Below, piece after piece: positions 49,247 to 58,845 of a stretch of 64,000 nt of DNA. The notes below the pieces were generated by a model. That model saw only the letters and a program-made list of their open reading frames with translations. It did no database searches and was not told where the DNA came from. The position numbers and the translations under genes are program-made. The stretch is from Chloroflexota bacterium (GTDB taxonomy: Bacteria; Chloroflexota; Anaerolineae; JAAYEA01), in the NCBI GenBank assembly GCA_019873665.1, contig JAIOAV010000004.1, positions 46,043-110,042 of the forward strand, written 5' to 3'. The first letter of the stretch is position 1. Each line of letters begins with the position of its first letter.

Positions 49247-50050
49247 CTACAGCGCTGCAGAGGATTGCAGGAAACTCGTCAGCACCTGGTTAAAACGCTC
49301 CGTCTCACTCAGCATGGGAAAGTGACGTGATTGAGCCATGATCTCGATGTGGGCGTGCGGAATCCGTTCGGCGATAACCTGCGCCTGATTGGGGTTGACA
49401 ACGCCGTCGCGCGCGCCATAGATGCCCAGTACCGGCACCTGTACCTCATGCAGGCGTGGCCGCAGATCAACGTGACGCAGCGATGCAATGCTGTGAGAGA
49501 ACGACGCGATGGTTGACTGCGAGATATGTTCTATCATCTGCGAGTAGATGTCGCCTTCATTGGACACCAGGGGGGAATATCCCCATAGCACAGCCTTCAG
49601 GAGCGGCGGGTAGCGCCACAGAAGCCGAGCGATCCGCTCCTGGCCGGCGAGCTTCAAGGGAAGGCTCAACGAGTTGCCATCCATCGGCGAGCCGACGACG
49701 GCAACCCGGCTGACGCGCTGCGGATAGTCCAGCGCCAGGCTCATGGCGACCGTGCCGCCCATGGAGTGGCCAAACAGCGGCGCCTGCCGAATGCCCAGTT
49801 CGTCCATGAACTGGATCACCATCGAGATATAATCGCCGATCTGGTAGGTTTCCTGGTGCTTGTCAGATTCGCCAAAGCCCCAGAAGTCCAGGGCATAGAC
49901 CCGGCGCGGCATGTTGTGATCCAAGTACTCCATGAAACCGCGCCAGAAACGCCATGAGCCCAGCCAGCAGTGCAGCAGGATAAGCGGCGCCCCGCGGCGT
50001 CCCACAACTTCGTAGTGTAATATCCCCTGTTGCGTCATCAGGGAGCTCAT
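49247..50050 (-). CDS. Alpha/beta hydrolase
   Basis: LILLHCWLGSWRFWRGFMEYL; APLFGHSMGGTVAMSLALDYP; catalytic H in AQSRHFPMLSE. Confidence 0.92.
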   Translation of the reverse strand: MSSLMTQQGILHYEVVGRRGAPLILLHCWLGSWRFWRGFMEYLDHNMPRRVYALDFWGFGESDKHQETYQIGDYISMVIQFMDELGIRQAPLFGHSMGGTVAMSLALDYPQRVSRVAVVGSPMDGNSLSLPLKLAGQERIARLLWRYPPLLKAVLWGYSPLVSNEGDIYSQMIEHISQSTIASFSHSIASLRHVDLRPRLHEVQVPVLGIYGARDGVVNPNQAQVIAERIPHAHIEIMAQSRHFPMLSETERFNQVLTSFLQSSAAL

Positions 50051-50139
50051 CGCAGACACCTCTACAGAGAGATCATCCAGTTGAGAAGACGTAAACGAAG
50101 CGCAACGAGATGCGTCTCGCCTCGAAGGTCGTTGTGCCA

Positions 50140-50168
50140 GAGTATAGCACACTCCGCCGCCCTGCCAA
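50140..50168 (-). promoter_or_regulatory. Candidate promoter for alpha/beta hydrolase (divergent)
   Basis: Minus strand TTGGCA-N17-TATACT. Confidence 0.55.
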
Positions 50169-50184
50169 AAGTGCCCTCAGGCAC

Positions 50185-50212
50185 TTGCACGGCGCGCCGA
50201 TTCCGCTATACT
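50185..50212 (+). promoter_or_regulatory. Candidate promoter for glycosyltransferase operon (divergent)
   Basis: TTGCAC-N16-TATACT; GGAGGAGAG then ATG 50240. Confidence 0.5.
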
Positions 50213-50239
50213 ACGGGAACTCGGAGGAGAGTGCAAAGC

Positions 50240-51343
50240 ATGCGCGTGCTGTTGATCTCAAAAGCGTGCGTGGTGGGCGCGTATCAGACCAAGCTGGAAG
50301 AGCTGGCACGTTACCCTGATATGGACTTGCATGTGATTGTGCCGCCTTACTGGCGCGAGGGGAATGCACGGATCACTCTGGAACGCGCGCATACATCCGG
50401 TTATCGCCTGCATGTGGAGCCGATGGCACTGAACGGTCACTTTCACTCCCACTTCTATCCCTTCCTCGGCCACCGCATCCGCGAGCTGCGTCCGGACATC
50501 GTCCACATGGATGAGGAGCCGTATAACTTGGCCACATGGCTCGCCCTCCGCGCTGCCGCGCATCATCATGCCAGGGCGCTCTTCTTCACCTGGCAGAACC
50601 TGCAACGCACCTATCCCGTCCCGTTCCGCTGGTTCGAGCGCGAGAACTACCGCCGCGCCCACTATGCGCTGGCCGGAAACAACGAGGCGGTGCAGGTCCT
50701 GCGCGCCAAGGGATACAGCGGGCCGGTGAAGGTCATTGCGCAATTCGGCGTTGATCCGAACCTCTATCGGTCACTTCCGGAGCGGCATGCGGTGCGCCAC
50801 TTCACCATCGGCTATGTCGGCAGACTGGTGCCGGAAAAGGGGGTGCATCTCTTGCTGGAGGCCGCTGCCAAGCTGGATGGCGACTGGCGGTTGGAGATCG
50901 TCGGCGATGGGCCGGAGCGAGCGTCCCTGCAGGCGTTGGCAACGGAACAAGGCATCAGCGCGCGCGTCTCATTCGTGCCGCGCATACCTTCGACTGACGT
51001 GCCAGCGCGCCTCAACCGGTTCGACGTGCTGGTGCTCCCCTCTCTGAGCCGACCAAACTGGAAAGAGCAGTTCGGGCGCATCTTGATCGAGGCGATGGCG
51101 TGCGAGACGCCGGTGCTTGGCGCCGACTCTGGCGAGATCCCGAACGTGATCGGCAACGCCGGGTTGATCTTTCCTGAAGGCGATGTGACGGCGCTGCGCG
51201 CGTACCTGCAGCGCCTTTGCGAAGACACCCGTCTTCGCGCCGATCTCGGCGCGGCAGGACGACAGCGCGTGCTGGCTCACTATACCCAGTCCAGGATTGC
51301 AGCTCTTACCTATAGCGTCTATCAGGAGATGTTGGGCAGATAG
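50240..51343 (+). CDS. Glycosyltransferase family 4 protein
   Basis: MRVLLISKACVVGAYQTKLEELARYPDMDLHVIVPP; FTIGYVGRLVPEKGVHLLLEAAAKL; ILIEAMACETPVLGADSGEIPNVIGNAGLIFPEGD. Confidence 0.93.
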   Translation: MRVLLISKACVVGAYQTKLEELARYPDMDLHVIVPPYWREGNARITLERAHTSGYRLHVEPMALNGHFHSHFYPFLGHRIRELRPDIVHMDEEPYNLATWLALRAAAHHHARALFFTWQNLQRTYPVPFRWFERENYRRAHYALAGNNEAVQVLRAKGYSGPVKVIAQFGVDPNLYRSLPERHAVRHFTIGYVGRLVPEKGVHLLLEAAAKLDGDWRLEIVGDGPERASLQALATEQGISARVSFVPRIPSTDVPARLNRFDVLVLPSLSRPNWKEQFGRILIEAMACETPVLGADSGEIPNVIGNAGLIFPEGDVTALRAYLQRLCEDTRLRADLGAAGRQRVLAHYTQSRIAALTYSVYQEMLGR

Positions 51344-51413
51344 GGATTTTCCCCTCAACTTGCGATAGCAGTATAATCGGTCAGATGGACGTGTGGGGAG
51401 AGGTTGTGCACAT

Positions 51414-52559
51414 TTGACAGGCAAGCAGATTGGGCTGGATGCGCACCTGTTGTCGTTGCGTCCCGGCTACCGGGCCGCAGGCGTTAGCCATCTCATCTAT
51501 CATCTGCTAATGCATTTGCCGGCGGCGGATGATGCCCTAAGCTATACGGCGTTTCTGTCAGAGCGATGCCCGAAGTTACCGGCACGGATACGCCAACAGG
51601 TCAGCGTTCTGCCCACCGGCCAGCCGCTGGTGCGGATCTTCTGGGAGCAATTTGTTGCGCCTGTGGCCGCGTGGCGACAGGGCATTGACCTCTGGCACGC
51701 TTTGGTCAACGTGCAGCCGATGCTTCTGCCGCGCCCCGCGATCGTTACCATCCCGGATCTGAGCTATCTGCTCTACCCAGAGTTATTCGAGCGCGGCAAG
51801 CGCCTCTACAATCGTCTCTTCGGCCGCTGGACTGCCAGGCGCGCACGGCACATCATCGCCATTTCACAGAGCACCAAAGAGGACATCGTGCGGCACTATC
51901 GCATCCCACCTGACAAGATAACCGTCATCTACCCCGGGATGGAGGAGAGATTCCATCCTGTGGACGATGCTGCCGCCGCGAGCGCTTTCCGCCTGCGCAA
52001 AGGGCTGCCGGAGAGTATCATCCTCTTTGTGGGCACCATTGAGCCTCGCAAGAATCTCAGCCGATTGTTGCAGGCGTTCGCCATGCTGCGCCGGGACGGT
52101 GATCTGCCGCACCATCTGGTGATCGGCGGCGGAAAGGGATGGATGTACGAACAGGTCTTTGCCCAAGTGCAGGAGCTGGGCCTGGGTGGTTGCGTGCACT
52201 TTGCAGGCTTCATCCAGCAGCAAGAGCTACCCGATTGGTTCCGGGCGGCAGACCTCTTTGTCTACCCCTCTCTCTTTGAGGGCTTCGGGCTGCCGCCGTT
52301 GGAGGCCCTGGCTTGCGGCACGCCGGTGATCGTATCCGATATCTCATCTCTGCCGGAAGTCGTCGGAGATGCGGCGCTGAAAGTGAACCCCTATCGTCCT
52401 GAGGAGATGGCGGCAGCCATGCGGCGCGTGCTGACCGATCATGCCCTGGCGGCTCAACTGCGGGCAGCGGGGCCACAGCAAGCGGCACGCTTCTCTTGGC
52501 AAAGGGCCGCGCAAGAGACAGCCTCTATCTATCGTCGCGTGTTGGAGCAGAGGGCCTGA
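51414..52559 (+). CDS. Glycosyltransferase family 4 (mannosyltransferase-like) protein
   Basis: [113 protein letters not shown] start with GGGGAGAGG upstream. Confidence 0.93.
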   Translation: MTGKQIGLDAHLLSLRPGYRAAGVSHLIYHLLMHLPAADDALSYTAFLSERCPKLPARIRQQVSVLPTGQPLVRIFWEQFVAPVAAWRQGIDLWHALVNVQPMLLPRPAIVTIPDLSYLLYPELFERGKRLYNRLFGRWTARRARHIIAISQSTKEDIVRHYRIPPDKITVIYPGMEERFHPVDDAAAASAFRLRKGLPESIILFVGTIEPRKNLSRLLQAFAMLRRDGDLPHHLVIGGGKGWMYEQVFAQVQELGLGGCVHFAGFIQQQELPDWFRAADLFVYPSLFEGFGLPPLEALACGTPVIVSDISSLPEVVGDAALKVNPYRPEEMAAAMRRVLTDHALAAQLRAAGPQQAARFSWQRAAQETASIYRRVLEQRA

Positions 52560-52560
52560 C

Positions 52561-53988
52561 ATGTACGCGAAAACGTGGAAGTGGCTCGGGCCGCTGATGG
52601 TCGTGTTGGATGCAATCCTCATCAACCTTGCCTTCTACCTGGCTTATCTGGTGCGCTATGAGCTGCAATGGTTCCGGGGAGTTGAGGAAGGTTTCTTTGT
52701 CCCCTTTGGCAGCTATCTCCCCGATGCAGCGATCCTGACAGCCATCCTGATCTTGGTCTACGTGGCCGAGGGCCTTTATGCCCCACGCCGAGGACGACCC
52801 TGGTTTGATGAGGTGTATATCATCTTTCGGGGAGCCGTTACAGGCATCGCCACCATGATCATCATCTCCCTCTTTGCCCGGCCAATGCTGCAATCGCGGC
52901 TGATCTTTGCCTACCATGCGGTTCTCATCGTCATCCTCCTCGGCGGCAGCCGTCTCGCCGTTGGCGCAATCATGAGCACGTTGCGTCGTCGCGGCATCGG
53001 AGTGGATCGCGTTCTCATCGTCGGCGCAGGCGAGGTGGGGCGCACAGTGATGCGCAATATCGTGGCCCGACCGGAGCTGGGCTACCAACTGGTTGGCTTT
53101 GTTGACGATGCACCCGAGAAGGCTCATACCGACCTGGGGCGTATCAAAGCGCTGGGGGATACTTCCGCGCTCCCCGAGCTGATCAGCCGCTATGGCATCA
53201 ATGAGGTGATCATCACCCTGCCATGGATGGCGCACCGCAAGGTGTTGAGCCTCATCACCCAGTGTGAACGCTCTCGAGTGCGCGCCCGGATCGTGCCTGA
53301 CCTCTTCCAATTGAGCTTGAGCCAGGTGGACATTGACGATATGAACGGCCTACCGTTGATCGGCATTCGCGAGCCGTCCATTCGCGGCTGGAAGCTGGCC
53401 GTCAAGCGGGGCATTGACCTCGTTGGGGCGACATTGCTGCTGATCCTGCTTGCCCCCCTGTTGGGGTTGATCGCCCTGCTCATCAAGCTAGATTCACCGG
53501 GGCCGATCATCTTCCGACAGGTGCGCGTGGGACGAAATGGCCGAGAGTTCACATGCTACAAGTTCCGCACTATGGTGGCAGATGCAGAGCAGCGACAGCC
53601 GGCTCTGGAGCAGGTCAATCCATCCAATGGCCCCTGGTTCAAGCTCCGCGACGACCCGCGACGCACTCGCGTCGGGCGTTTTCTGCGCCGTGCCAGCCTC
53701 GATGAGTTGCCGCAGCTTTACAACGTGCTCCGTGGCGAGATGAGCCTGATCGGGCCGCGGCCCGGCACGCCGCAAGAGGTTGCCAAGTACCAGCCCTGGC
53801 ACATGCGGCGGCTCAGCGCATCTCCAGGCATGACCGGTCTCTGGCAAGTCAGCGGTCGCAGCGAGCTGACCTTTGACGAGATGGTTCTCTTGGACCTGTA
53901 TTATGTCGAGAATTGGTCCCTGTTTCTCGACTTTAAGATCCTCCTGCGCACAGGTCCGGCTGTGTTTTCCGGACGAGGCGCGTTCTAG
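52561..53988 (+). CDS. Exopolysaccharide polyprenyl glycosylphosphotransferase (WbaP/WcaJ-like)
   Basis: Five-TM N-terminus, CoA-binding-like middle domain, KRGIDLVGATLLLILLAPLLGLIALLIKLDSPGPIIFRQVRVGRNGREFTCYKFRTM...DELPQLYNVLRGEMSLIGPRPGTP. Confidence 0.96.
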   Translation: MYAKTWKWLGPLMVVLDAILINLAFYLAYLVRYELQWFRGVEEGFFVPFGSYLPDAAILTAILILVYVAEGLYAPRRGRPWFDEVYIIFRGAVTGIATMIIISLFARPMLQSRLIFAYHAVLIVILLGGSRLAVGAIMSTLRRRGIGVDRVLIVGAGEVGRTVMRNIVARPELGYQLVGFVDDAPEKAHTDLGRIKALGDTSALPELISRYGINEVIITLPWMAHRKVLSLITQCERSRVRARIVPDLFQLSLSQVDIDDMNGLPLIGIREPSIRGWKLAVKRGIDLVGATLLLILLAPLLGLIALLIKLDSPGPIIFRQVRVGRNGREFTCYKFRTMVADAEQRQPALEQVNPSNGPWFKLRDDPRRTRVGRFLRRASLDELPQLYNVLRGEMSLIGPRPGTPQEVAKYQPWHMRRLSASPGMTGLWQVSGRSELTFDEMVLLDLYYVENWSLFLDFKILLRTGPAVFSGRGAF

Positions 53989-54089
53989 AGCCGAACGGGG
54001 AGACAGGCGCTGTGTCGCAGCATCTGATCCAACGCGATTAGCAGGCATATACCCATTTCCCTCGAAAAGAGCTTCCCAAGGAGGTAAGG

Positions 54090-55103
54090 ATGAACCTGTA
54101 TGGTAAGGATTTGATCTGCACGCAAGAGTGGAAGATAAAGGAGCTGGAGGCGGTGCTGGAGCTGGCGGCCAAGATGAAACGCGACCGCTATTCGCCACGC
54201 TGGACCAGCTTGCTGCAGCACAGGACATTCCTGATGTTCTTCTACAATCCGTCGGTGCGCACACGCCAGTCGTTCGAGACGGCAGCGACCGAGTTGGGCG
54301 GGCATGCCCAGTTCTTGGAGCCACGCGCCATGCGCCTGAAAACCGCCACCACGGCTGGCGAGACGATTGAGGACGCAGCCAACGTCATGAGCCGTTTCGC
54401 CCATGGCCTGGGGATTCGCATCCTGGAAGACCAGATCAGCGCATATGGTGAGGGAGATGACCTGCTGCGCGAATATGCCAAATGGTGCACCATCCCGGTC
54501 ATCTCGATGGCGCATGACAAATTCCACCCCTGCCAGGGGCTGGCAGACCTGATGGGACTACACACGCATCTTGGAGATGTCAAGGGGAAAAAGACGCTGG
54601 TAACATGGGGCAGCGGCGCGCTGGTACGCTCGTGGTGCTCCCCGCAAGAGTACATGCTGATCACGTCGCGCTTTGGCATGAACGTTACCCTCGCCTATCC
54701 GGAGGGTTATGATCTCGATCCAGAGGTGATCGCGCAGGTGAAAGCCAATTGCGCGCAGAACGGCACTAGCTTTGAGATCGTGCATGACTCGGTTTCTGGC
54801 TATGACGGGGCCGATGTGGTCTATTCGCGCAACTGGATGAGCCCTGTCGCCTATGCCAGCGGCGAGCTGGACAAGGCCAGCGAGCGGGCCAAAGCTGCGC
54901 TGCATCCCGGCTGGATCACCGACGCCGCACGGATGAAGCGCACCAACAATGCGCTCTTTATCCACCCGATGCCAGTGGACCGAGGCTCAGAAGTGACGGA
55001 CGAGATCGCCAGTGGGCCGCGCTCTATCATCTACGACGTGGCGGAAAACCGCCTGCACGTGCAAAAGGCGCTCATGGCACTCACGATGACGGACGCGCTA
55101 TAG
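54090..55103 (+). CDS. Aspartate/ornithine carbamoyltransferase-family protein, knotted (YgeW/AOTCase)-like, atypical substrate loop
   Basis: FFYNPSVRTRQSFETAATELGGHAQFLEP; HPCQGLADLMGLHTHLGDVKGKKTLVTWGSG; LAYPEGYDLDPEVIAQVKANC; FIHPMPVDRGSEVTDEI. Confidence 0.88.
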   Translation: MNLYGKDLICTQEWKIKELEAVLELAAKMKRDRYSPRWTSLLQHRTFLMFFYNPSVRTRQSFETAATELGGHAQFLEPRAMRLKTATTAGETIEDAANVMSRFAHGLGIRILEDQISAYGEGDDLLREYAKWCTIPVISMAHDKFHPCQGLADLMGLHTHLGDVKGKKTLVTWGSGALVRSWCSPQEYMLITSRFGMNVTLAYPEGYDLDPEVIAQVKANCAQNGTSFEIVHDSVSGYDGADVVYSRNWMSPVAYASGELDKASERAKAALHPGWITDAARMKRTNNALFIHPMPVDRGSEVTDEIASGPRSIIYDVAENRLHVQKALMALTMTDAL

Positions 55104-55114
55104 GGTGAACGCGG

Positions 55115-55142
55115 GCGCCCCGCGATTGCCGGGGCGCTTTTC
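55115..55142. terminator. Intrinsic terminator between convergent genes
   Basis: GCGCCCCG-cgattgc-CGGGGCGC-TTTT. Confidence 0.85.
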
Positions 55143-56326
55143 TATCTGCGCCAGAGCTCACGACAGATGGCGGCATAGCCGGCGCTGGCCTGCGCCAGCT
55201 CCTCGAGGCTGATGGACTCGTCGGTCACATGAGCGCTAGCCTCAGTGCCGGGGCCAAAACCGATAGTGGGGATACGCGCCACGCCGGCCGAGTAACTGCC
55301 GTTGGTGCAGAAATCATATTTGGTGATCTGCGGGCGCAAGCCGATGGAGAGGAGGGCAGCTTGCGCCTTTTGCACGAGCGGGTGATCCGCTGGCAGCTTC
55401 CACGCCGGCGGGAAGGCGACGATGGTCTCTTGGCGCCCGCTGGCCGTCACCAGCGTGTCCTGCGCGAGCTCGACATTAGCGCGGAAATCAGGGTCTTGCG
55501 CGGCCAGTGCCGCGATCTCGGCATGGAAGCGCGCCCATACCGAGCTCGGGCTTTCCCCGGGCAGCAGGCGCAGGTCATAGCTGAGCCGTGCCGCATACGG
55601 CACAATCGAGTCCACCGGCTGTGGCGACGAGTGCAAGCCGATCAGCTCAATGATCCCCGGCCCCAGAAAGTCATCCGTGCGGGGCGGCAAGGCGCGCAGA
55701 CGCTGGATCAGTGGCACCGCCTGATACACGGCGTTGATACCTTTTTCTGGATGGGCTGAGTGTGCGGCCTTGCCCTGAATATCCACGAACACGCGCGTCC
55801 GACCCCGCTGCCCGCGCTTGATGTTCAGCTCCGACGCCTCGCCAATGATGACATAGTCGGGCTGGATGCCGCGCGTCGCCAGCTCGTCCAGCGCCTTGCC
55901 GAGGGTATAGCCCTCAAAACGCTCCTCCCAACTGGTGCCGGTGATGACCAACACCCCGGCAAACGAGGACGTAGCGAGCGTAGTGGCAGCGTGGAGCATG
56001 GCGGCGAGCGCACCCTTCATGTCACTCGCGCCCCGACCATAGAGGCGGCCCGCCTCGATCTCGCCCGCGAACGGCGGATGCCGCCAGCCCGCGGCGTCCG
56101 CCTCCACCGTGTCAATGTGGCTGTCCATAAGCACCACAGGGCCATCGCCCCGCTGCAATACGGCGATCACCGTATAATAATCGTTCACCCACGCCTCAAA
56201 GCCCAGCGCCTGCAGATAGCCCCGCACGAAATCTGCGACCTGGGCCTCATGGCCGGTCACGCTGGGAATGCGCAGCAGACTCTGCGCCAACATCGTTACC
56301 TCGCGCAACTTAACATCAGGGCTCAT
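55142..56326 (-). CDS. M20-family metallohydrolase (ArgE/DapE/YgeY-like deacylase)
   Basis: VVLMDSHIDTVEADAAGWRHPPFAGEIEAGRLYGRGASDMKGALAAMLHA; IIGEASELNIKRGQRGRTRVFVDIQGKAAHSAHPEKGINAVY; IPTIGFGPGTEASAHVTDE. Confidence 0.93.
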   Translation of the reverse strand: MSPDVKLREVTMLAQSLLRIPSVTGHEAQVADFVRGYLQALGFEAWVNDYYTVIAVLQRGDGPVVLMDSHIDTVEADAAGWRHPPFAGEIEAGRLYGRGASDMKGALAAMLHAATTLATSSFAGVLVITGTSWEERFEGYTLGKALDELATRGIQPDYVIIGEASELNIKRGQRGRTRVFVDIQGKAAHSAHPEKGINAVYQAVPLIQRLRALPPRTDDFLGPGIIELIGLHSSPQPVDSIVPYAARLSYDLRLLPGESPSSVWARFHAEIAALAAQDPDFRANVELAQDTLVTASGRQETIVAFPPAWKLPADHPLVQKAQAALLSIGLRPQITKYDFCTNGSYSAGVARIPTIGFGPGTEASAHVTDESISLEELAQASAGYAAICRELWRR

Positions 56327-56428
56327 GTTTCACGCTCCATCGGCTCTTGTCGGCCCCACCACGTGATAGACTGATGGCATCGCAGTCCATTATGCGTCCA
56401 AGCAGAGCCACGTCAAATGGCGCGACGT

Positions 56429-56457
56429 TTGAAGCGAATGTGCGGATATGTTACAAT
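56429..56457 (+). promoter_or_regulatory. Candidate promoter for FtsX/MacB-like gene
   Basis: TTGAAG-N17-TACAAT, ATG only 8 nt after the -10 element. Confidence 0.55.
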
Positions 56458-56465
56458 AGGGCATC

Positions 56466-58826
56466 ATGAGAGCATCGGGCATCCTGCTGAAAGCATATCG
56501 CGACCTGACTCGCCGTAAGGTTCGGTCGGCGCTGACGATCCTGGGGATCGCCGTTGGCGTGGCCAGCCTGGTGGCGATCGTTTCCACCTCGCGCAATCTC
56601 GCGCGGGCACAGGCCGCAACGTATGCCAACACGACGCAGGCCGACCTGATCTATTGGGTGTGGGACGCGCCAGATAGCCTGCGCCGCCCGCTGAGCGAGT
56701 TGCCGAATGTGGCCGCGGTGGAACTGCGCAATACGTACTATACCCGAGCCAAGCTCGGCGACACCTGGTACGACTTGTATTTCGTCGGCGTGCAGGATTT
56801 CAGCCAGATGCAGGTGAACAAGATCGCGCTGCGCGAAGGGCGTTTCCCCGGCCTGAACGAAGTGGCGCTGGAGATCTCCGCCAAAGACCTCGCGCCGCTG
56901 CAGATCGGCGATCAGATCGTCTTTCGCTCCGGCGCGGAAAACACCGAACGGCTGCTCACTATCAGCGGCTTTGCGCAGACGCCGACCTATCCCTCCAGCG
57001 TCTTTATCAATCTGGTGCTGGCCTATGTGCCCGCGGCCAGAGTGCAGCAGATGCTGGGCATCTCGGGGAGCAATCAGCTTCTCATCAAGCTCCACGACCT
57101 GTCGGCGCGTGACGAGACGATGCAGGAGATCGAGCGCGTGTTCCAGAAACGCCGATTGCAGGCGGGCGAACCGCAGGTGCGCGATCCCCAGTTCTTCGAG
57201 GGAAAGCGGGAATTGGACGCGCTGATCCGCCTGATGTACGCGTTTTCCGGACTGGGGCTGCTCATCAGCGGCTTTCTCGTCGCCAATACGCTCGCCGCCA
57301 TCGTCGCCGAGCAGGTGCGCGAGATCGGCATCATGAAAGCGATCGGTGGCGGGCGGGCGCAGATCATGCGCCTCTACCTGCTCAGCGCCAGCACCTACGG
57401 GGTCATCGGCACGGTCATCGGGCTGCTGCTGGGCACGGTAGTGAGCTGGCTCCTCCTAGCGTATGCCGGGTGGGCGCTCAACCTCGTGGTCGCGCGGGAC
57501 ATCTCCATACCTGGCCTGCTACTCGGCGGCGGCGTGGGCCTGGGCGTATCGGTGTTGGGCGGCATCGGCCCGGCGCGACAGGCAGCGAGCATCTCGGTGC
57601 GCGAGGCGTTGCAGTCGCATGGCATCACGAACGCCTACCGACAGAGCCGCCTCGACCGGCTGTTTCGGCGCCTGCGCTGGGTGCCCACGCTGGCGATGCT
57701 GGCGTTGCGCAACCTGCTGCGCCGCCGGGGGAGGCACGCGCTGACACTGCTTTTTGTGGCCGCCGCCACCGCCGCGTTGCTGGGCGCGCTCAGCACCCGC
57801 GAGTCGGTGAACCGCGCCATAGACCAGATATTCTCCACCTACAACGCCGATGCGTGGATCTGGCTCAATGAGATCGTCACGAATCATTTCTCCGCCCAGC
57901 TCAAGACGATGCCGGAGGTGGCAGAGGCGGAGGCATGGACGCTGACAGACGCTTGGGTGCGCTTTGCCAAGGTGCGCCTATGGGGCTTGCCTGCCGACAC
58001 AACCCTGTACCGGCCCGACATGGTTGCTGGACGCTGGTTTGCGGCAGGCGAGAGCGATGCCGTCGTCATCTCCACCGACCTGGCGGCGGCGCAACGCATC
58101 GGCGTCGGCGATGCGATCACCCTCGATCTGGGCGAGCCCCGCCGGAGTAACGCGGTGCGCGCCGTTCGCGTCGTCGGCATTGCCCGCGATAACGCCATCT
58201 TTCTCGGCGGCGCGTTGGCCGGCAAGGTCTTTGCGCCGCGTGAGACGGTGGAGCGGATGATCGAGCGGCAGCGGCGCAGTTACTTTTTCGCCATCGGCTT
58301 GCGGGACAAATCACCACAGGCCACAGACGCCGCCCTGACACGCCTGGAGGAGCGCTTCCGCATCTTCCGGCCTGTTACCGAGTCAGCGTACCGTGATATG
58401 CGCAGCGCGCGTCAGCAGTCTCGGCTCTTGAGCATCGCCCTGTTTGTGATGACGGTGCTGATCGCGCTGGCCGGGGGGCTGGGCGTGCTGAACACGCAGA
58501 CGCTCAACGTGCTGGAGAGACGACGCGAAATCGGCGTGATGCGCGCCATTGGCGCCAGCAACCGGAACCTCATGCAGATCTTCCTGACGGAAGGGCTGAC
58601 GCTGGGCGGCCTGAGCTGGCTCATCGGTCTCCTCCTGGCTTACCCGACAGCCTATCTCCTGCTGCGCCTCCTGAGCAGTGTCCTCTTTGAGATAGAGCTG
58701 ATTTTTGCACCACGCCTTGTGCTGGTCGGCGCCGCTTTTGCCATCCTGCTGGCAACTGCGGCCAGCCTCGTCCCGGCGCTCGGCGCGGCGCGGCTGCCGG
58801 CGCAAGAAGCGCTGCGCTACGAATAG
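56466..58826 (+). CDS. FtsX/MacB-like ABC transporter permease (two FtsX units)
   Basis: LKAYRDLTRRKVRSALTILGIAVGVASLVAI; REIGIMKAIGGGRAQIMRLYL and RREIGVMRAIGASNRNLMQIFLTEGL motifs. Confidence 0.95.
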   Translation: MRASGILLKAYRDLTRRKVRSALTILGIAVGVASLVAIVSTSRNLARAQAATYANTTQADLIYWVWDAPDSLRRPLSELPNVAAVELRNTYYTRAKLGDTWYDLYFVGVQDFSQMQVNKIALREGRFPGLNEVALEISAKDLAPLQIGDQIVFRSGAENTERLLTISGFAQTPTYPSSVFINLVLAYVPAARVQQMLGISGSNQLLIKLHDLSARDETMQEIERVFQKRRLQAGEPQVRDPQFFEGKRELDALIRLMYAFSGLGLLISGFLVANTLAAIVAEQVREIGIMKAIGGGRAQIMRLYLLSASTYGVIGTVIGLLLGTVVSWLLLAYAGWALNLVVARDISIPGLLLGGGVGLGVSVLGGIGPARQAASISVREALQSHGITNAYRQSRLDRLFRRLRWVPTLAMLALRNLLRRRGRHALTLLFVAAATAALLGALSTRESVNRAIDQIFSTYNADAWIWLNEIVTNHFSAQLKTMPEVAEAEAWTLTDAWVRFAKVRLWGLPADTTLYRPDMVAGRWFAAGESDAVVISTDLAAAQRIGVGDAITLDLGEPRRSNAVRAVRVVGIARDNAIFLGGALAGKVFAPRETVERMIERQRRSYFFAIGLRDKSPQATDAALTRLEERFRIFRPVTESAYRDMRSARQQSRLLSIALFVMTVLIALAGGLGVLNTQTLNVLERRREIGVMRAIGASNRNLMQIFLTEGLTLGGLSWLIGLLLAYPTAYLLLRLLSSVLFEIELIFAPRLVLVGAAFAILLATAASLVPALGAARLPAQEALRYE

Positions 58827-58845
58827 GACGGGCGTCGTCCCTTGG

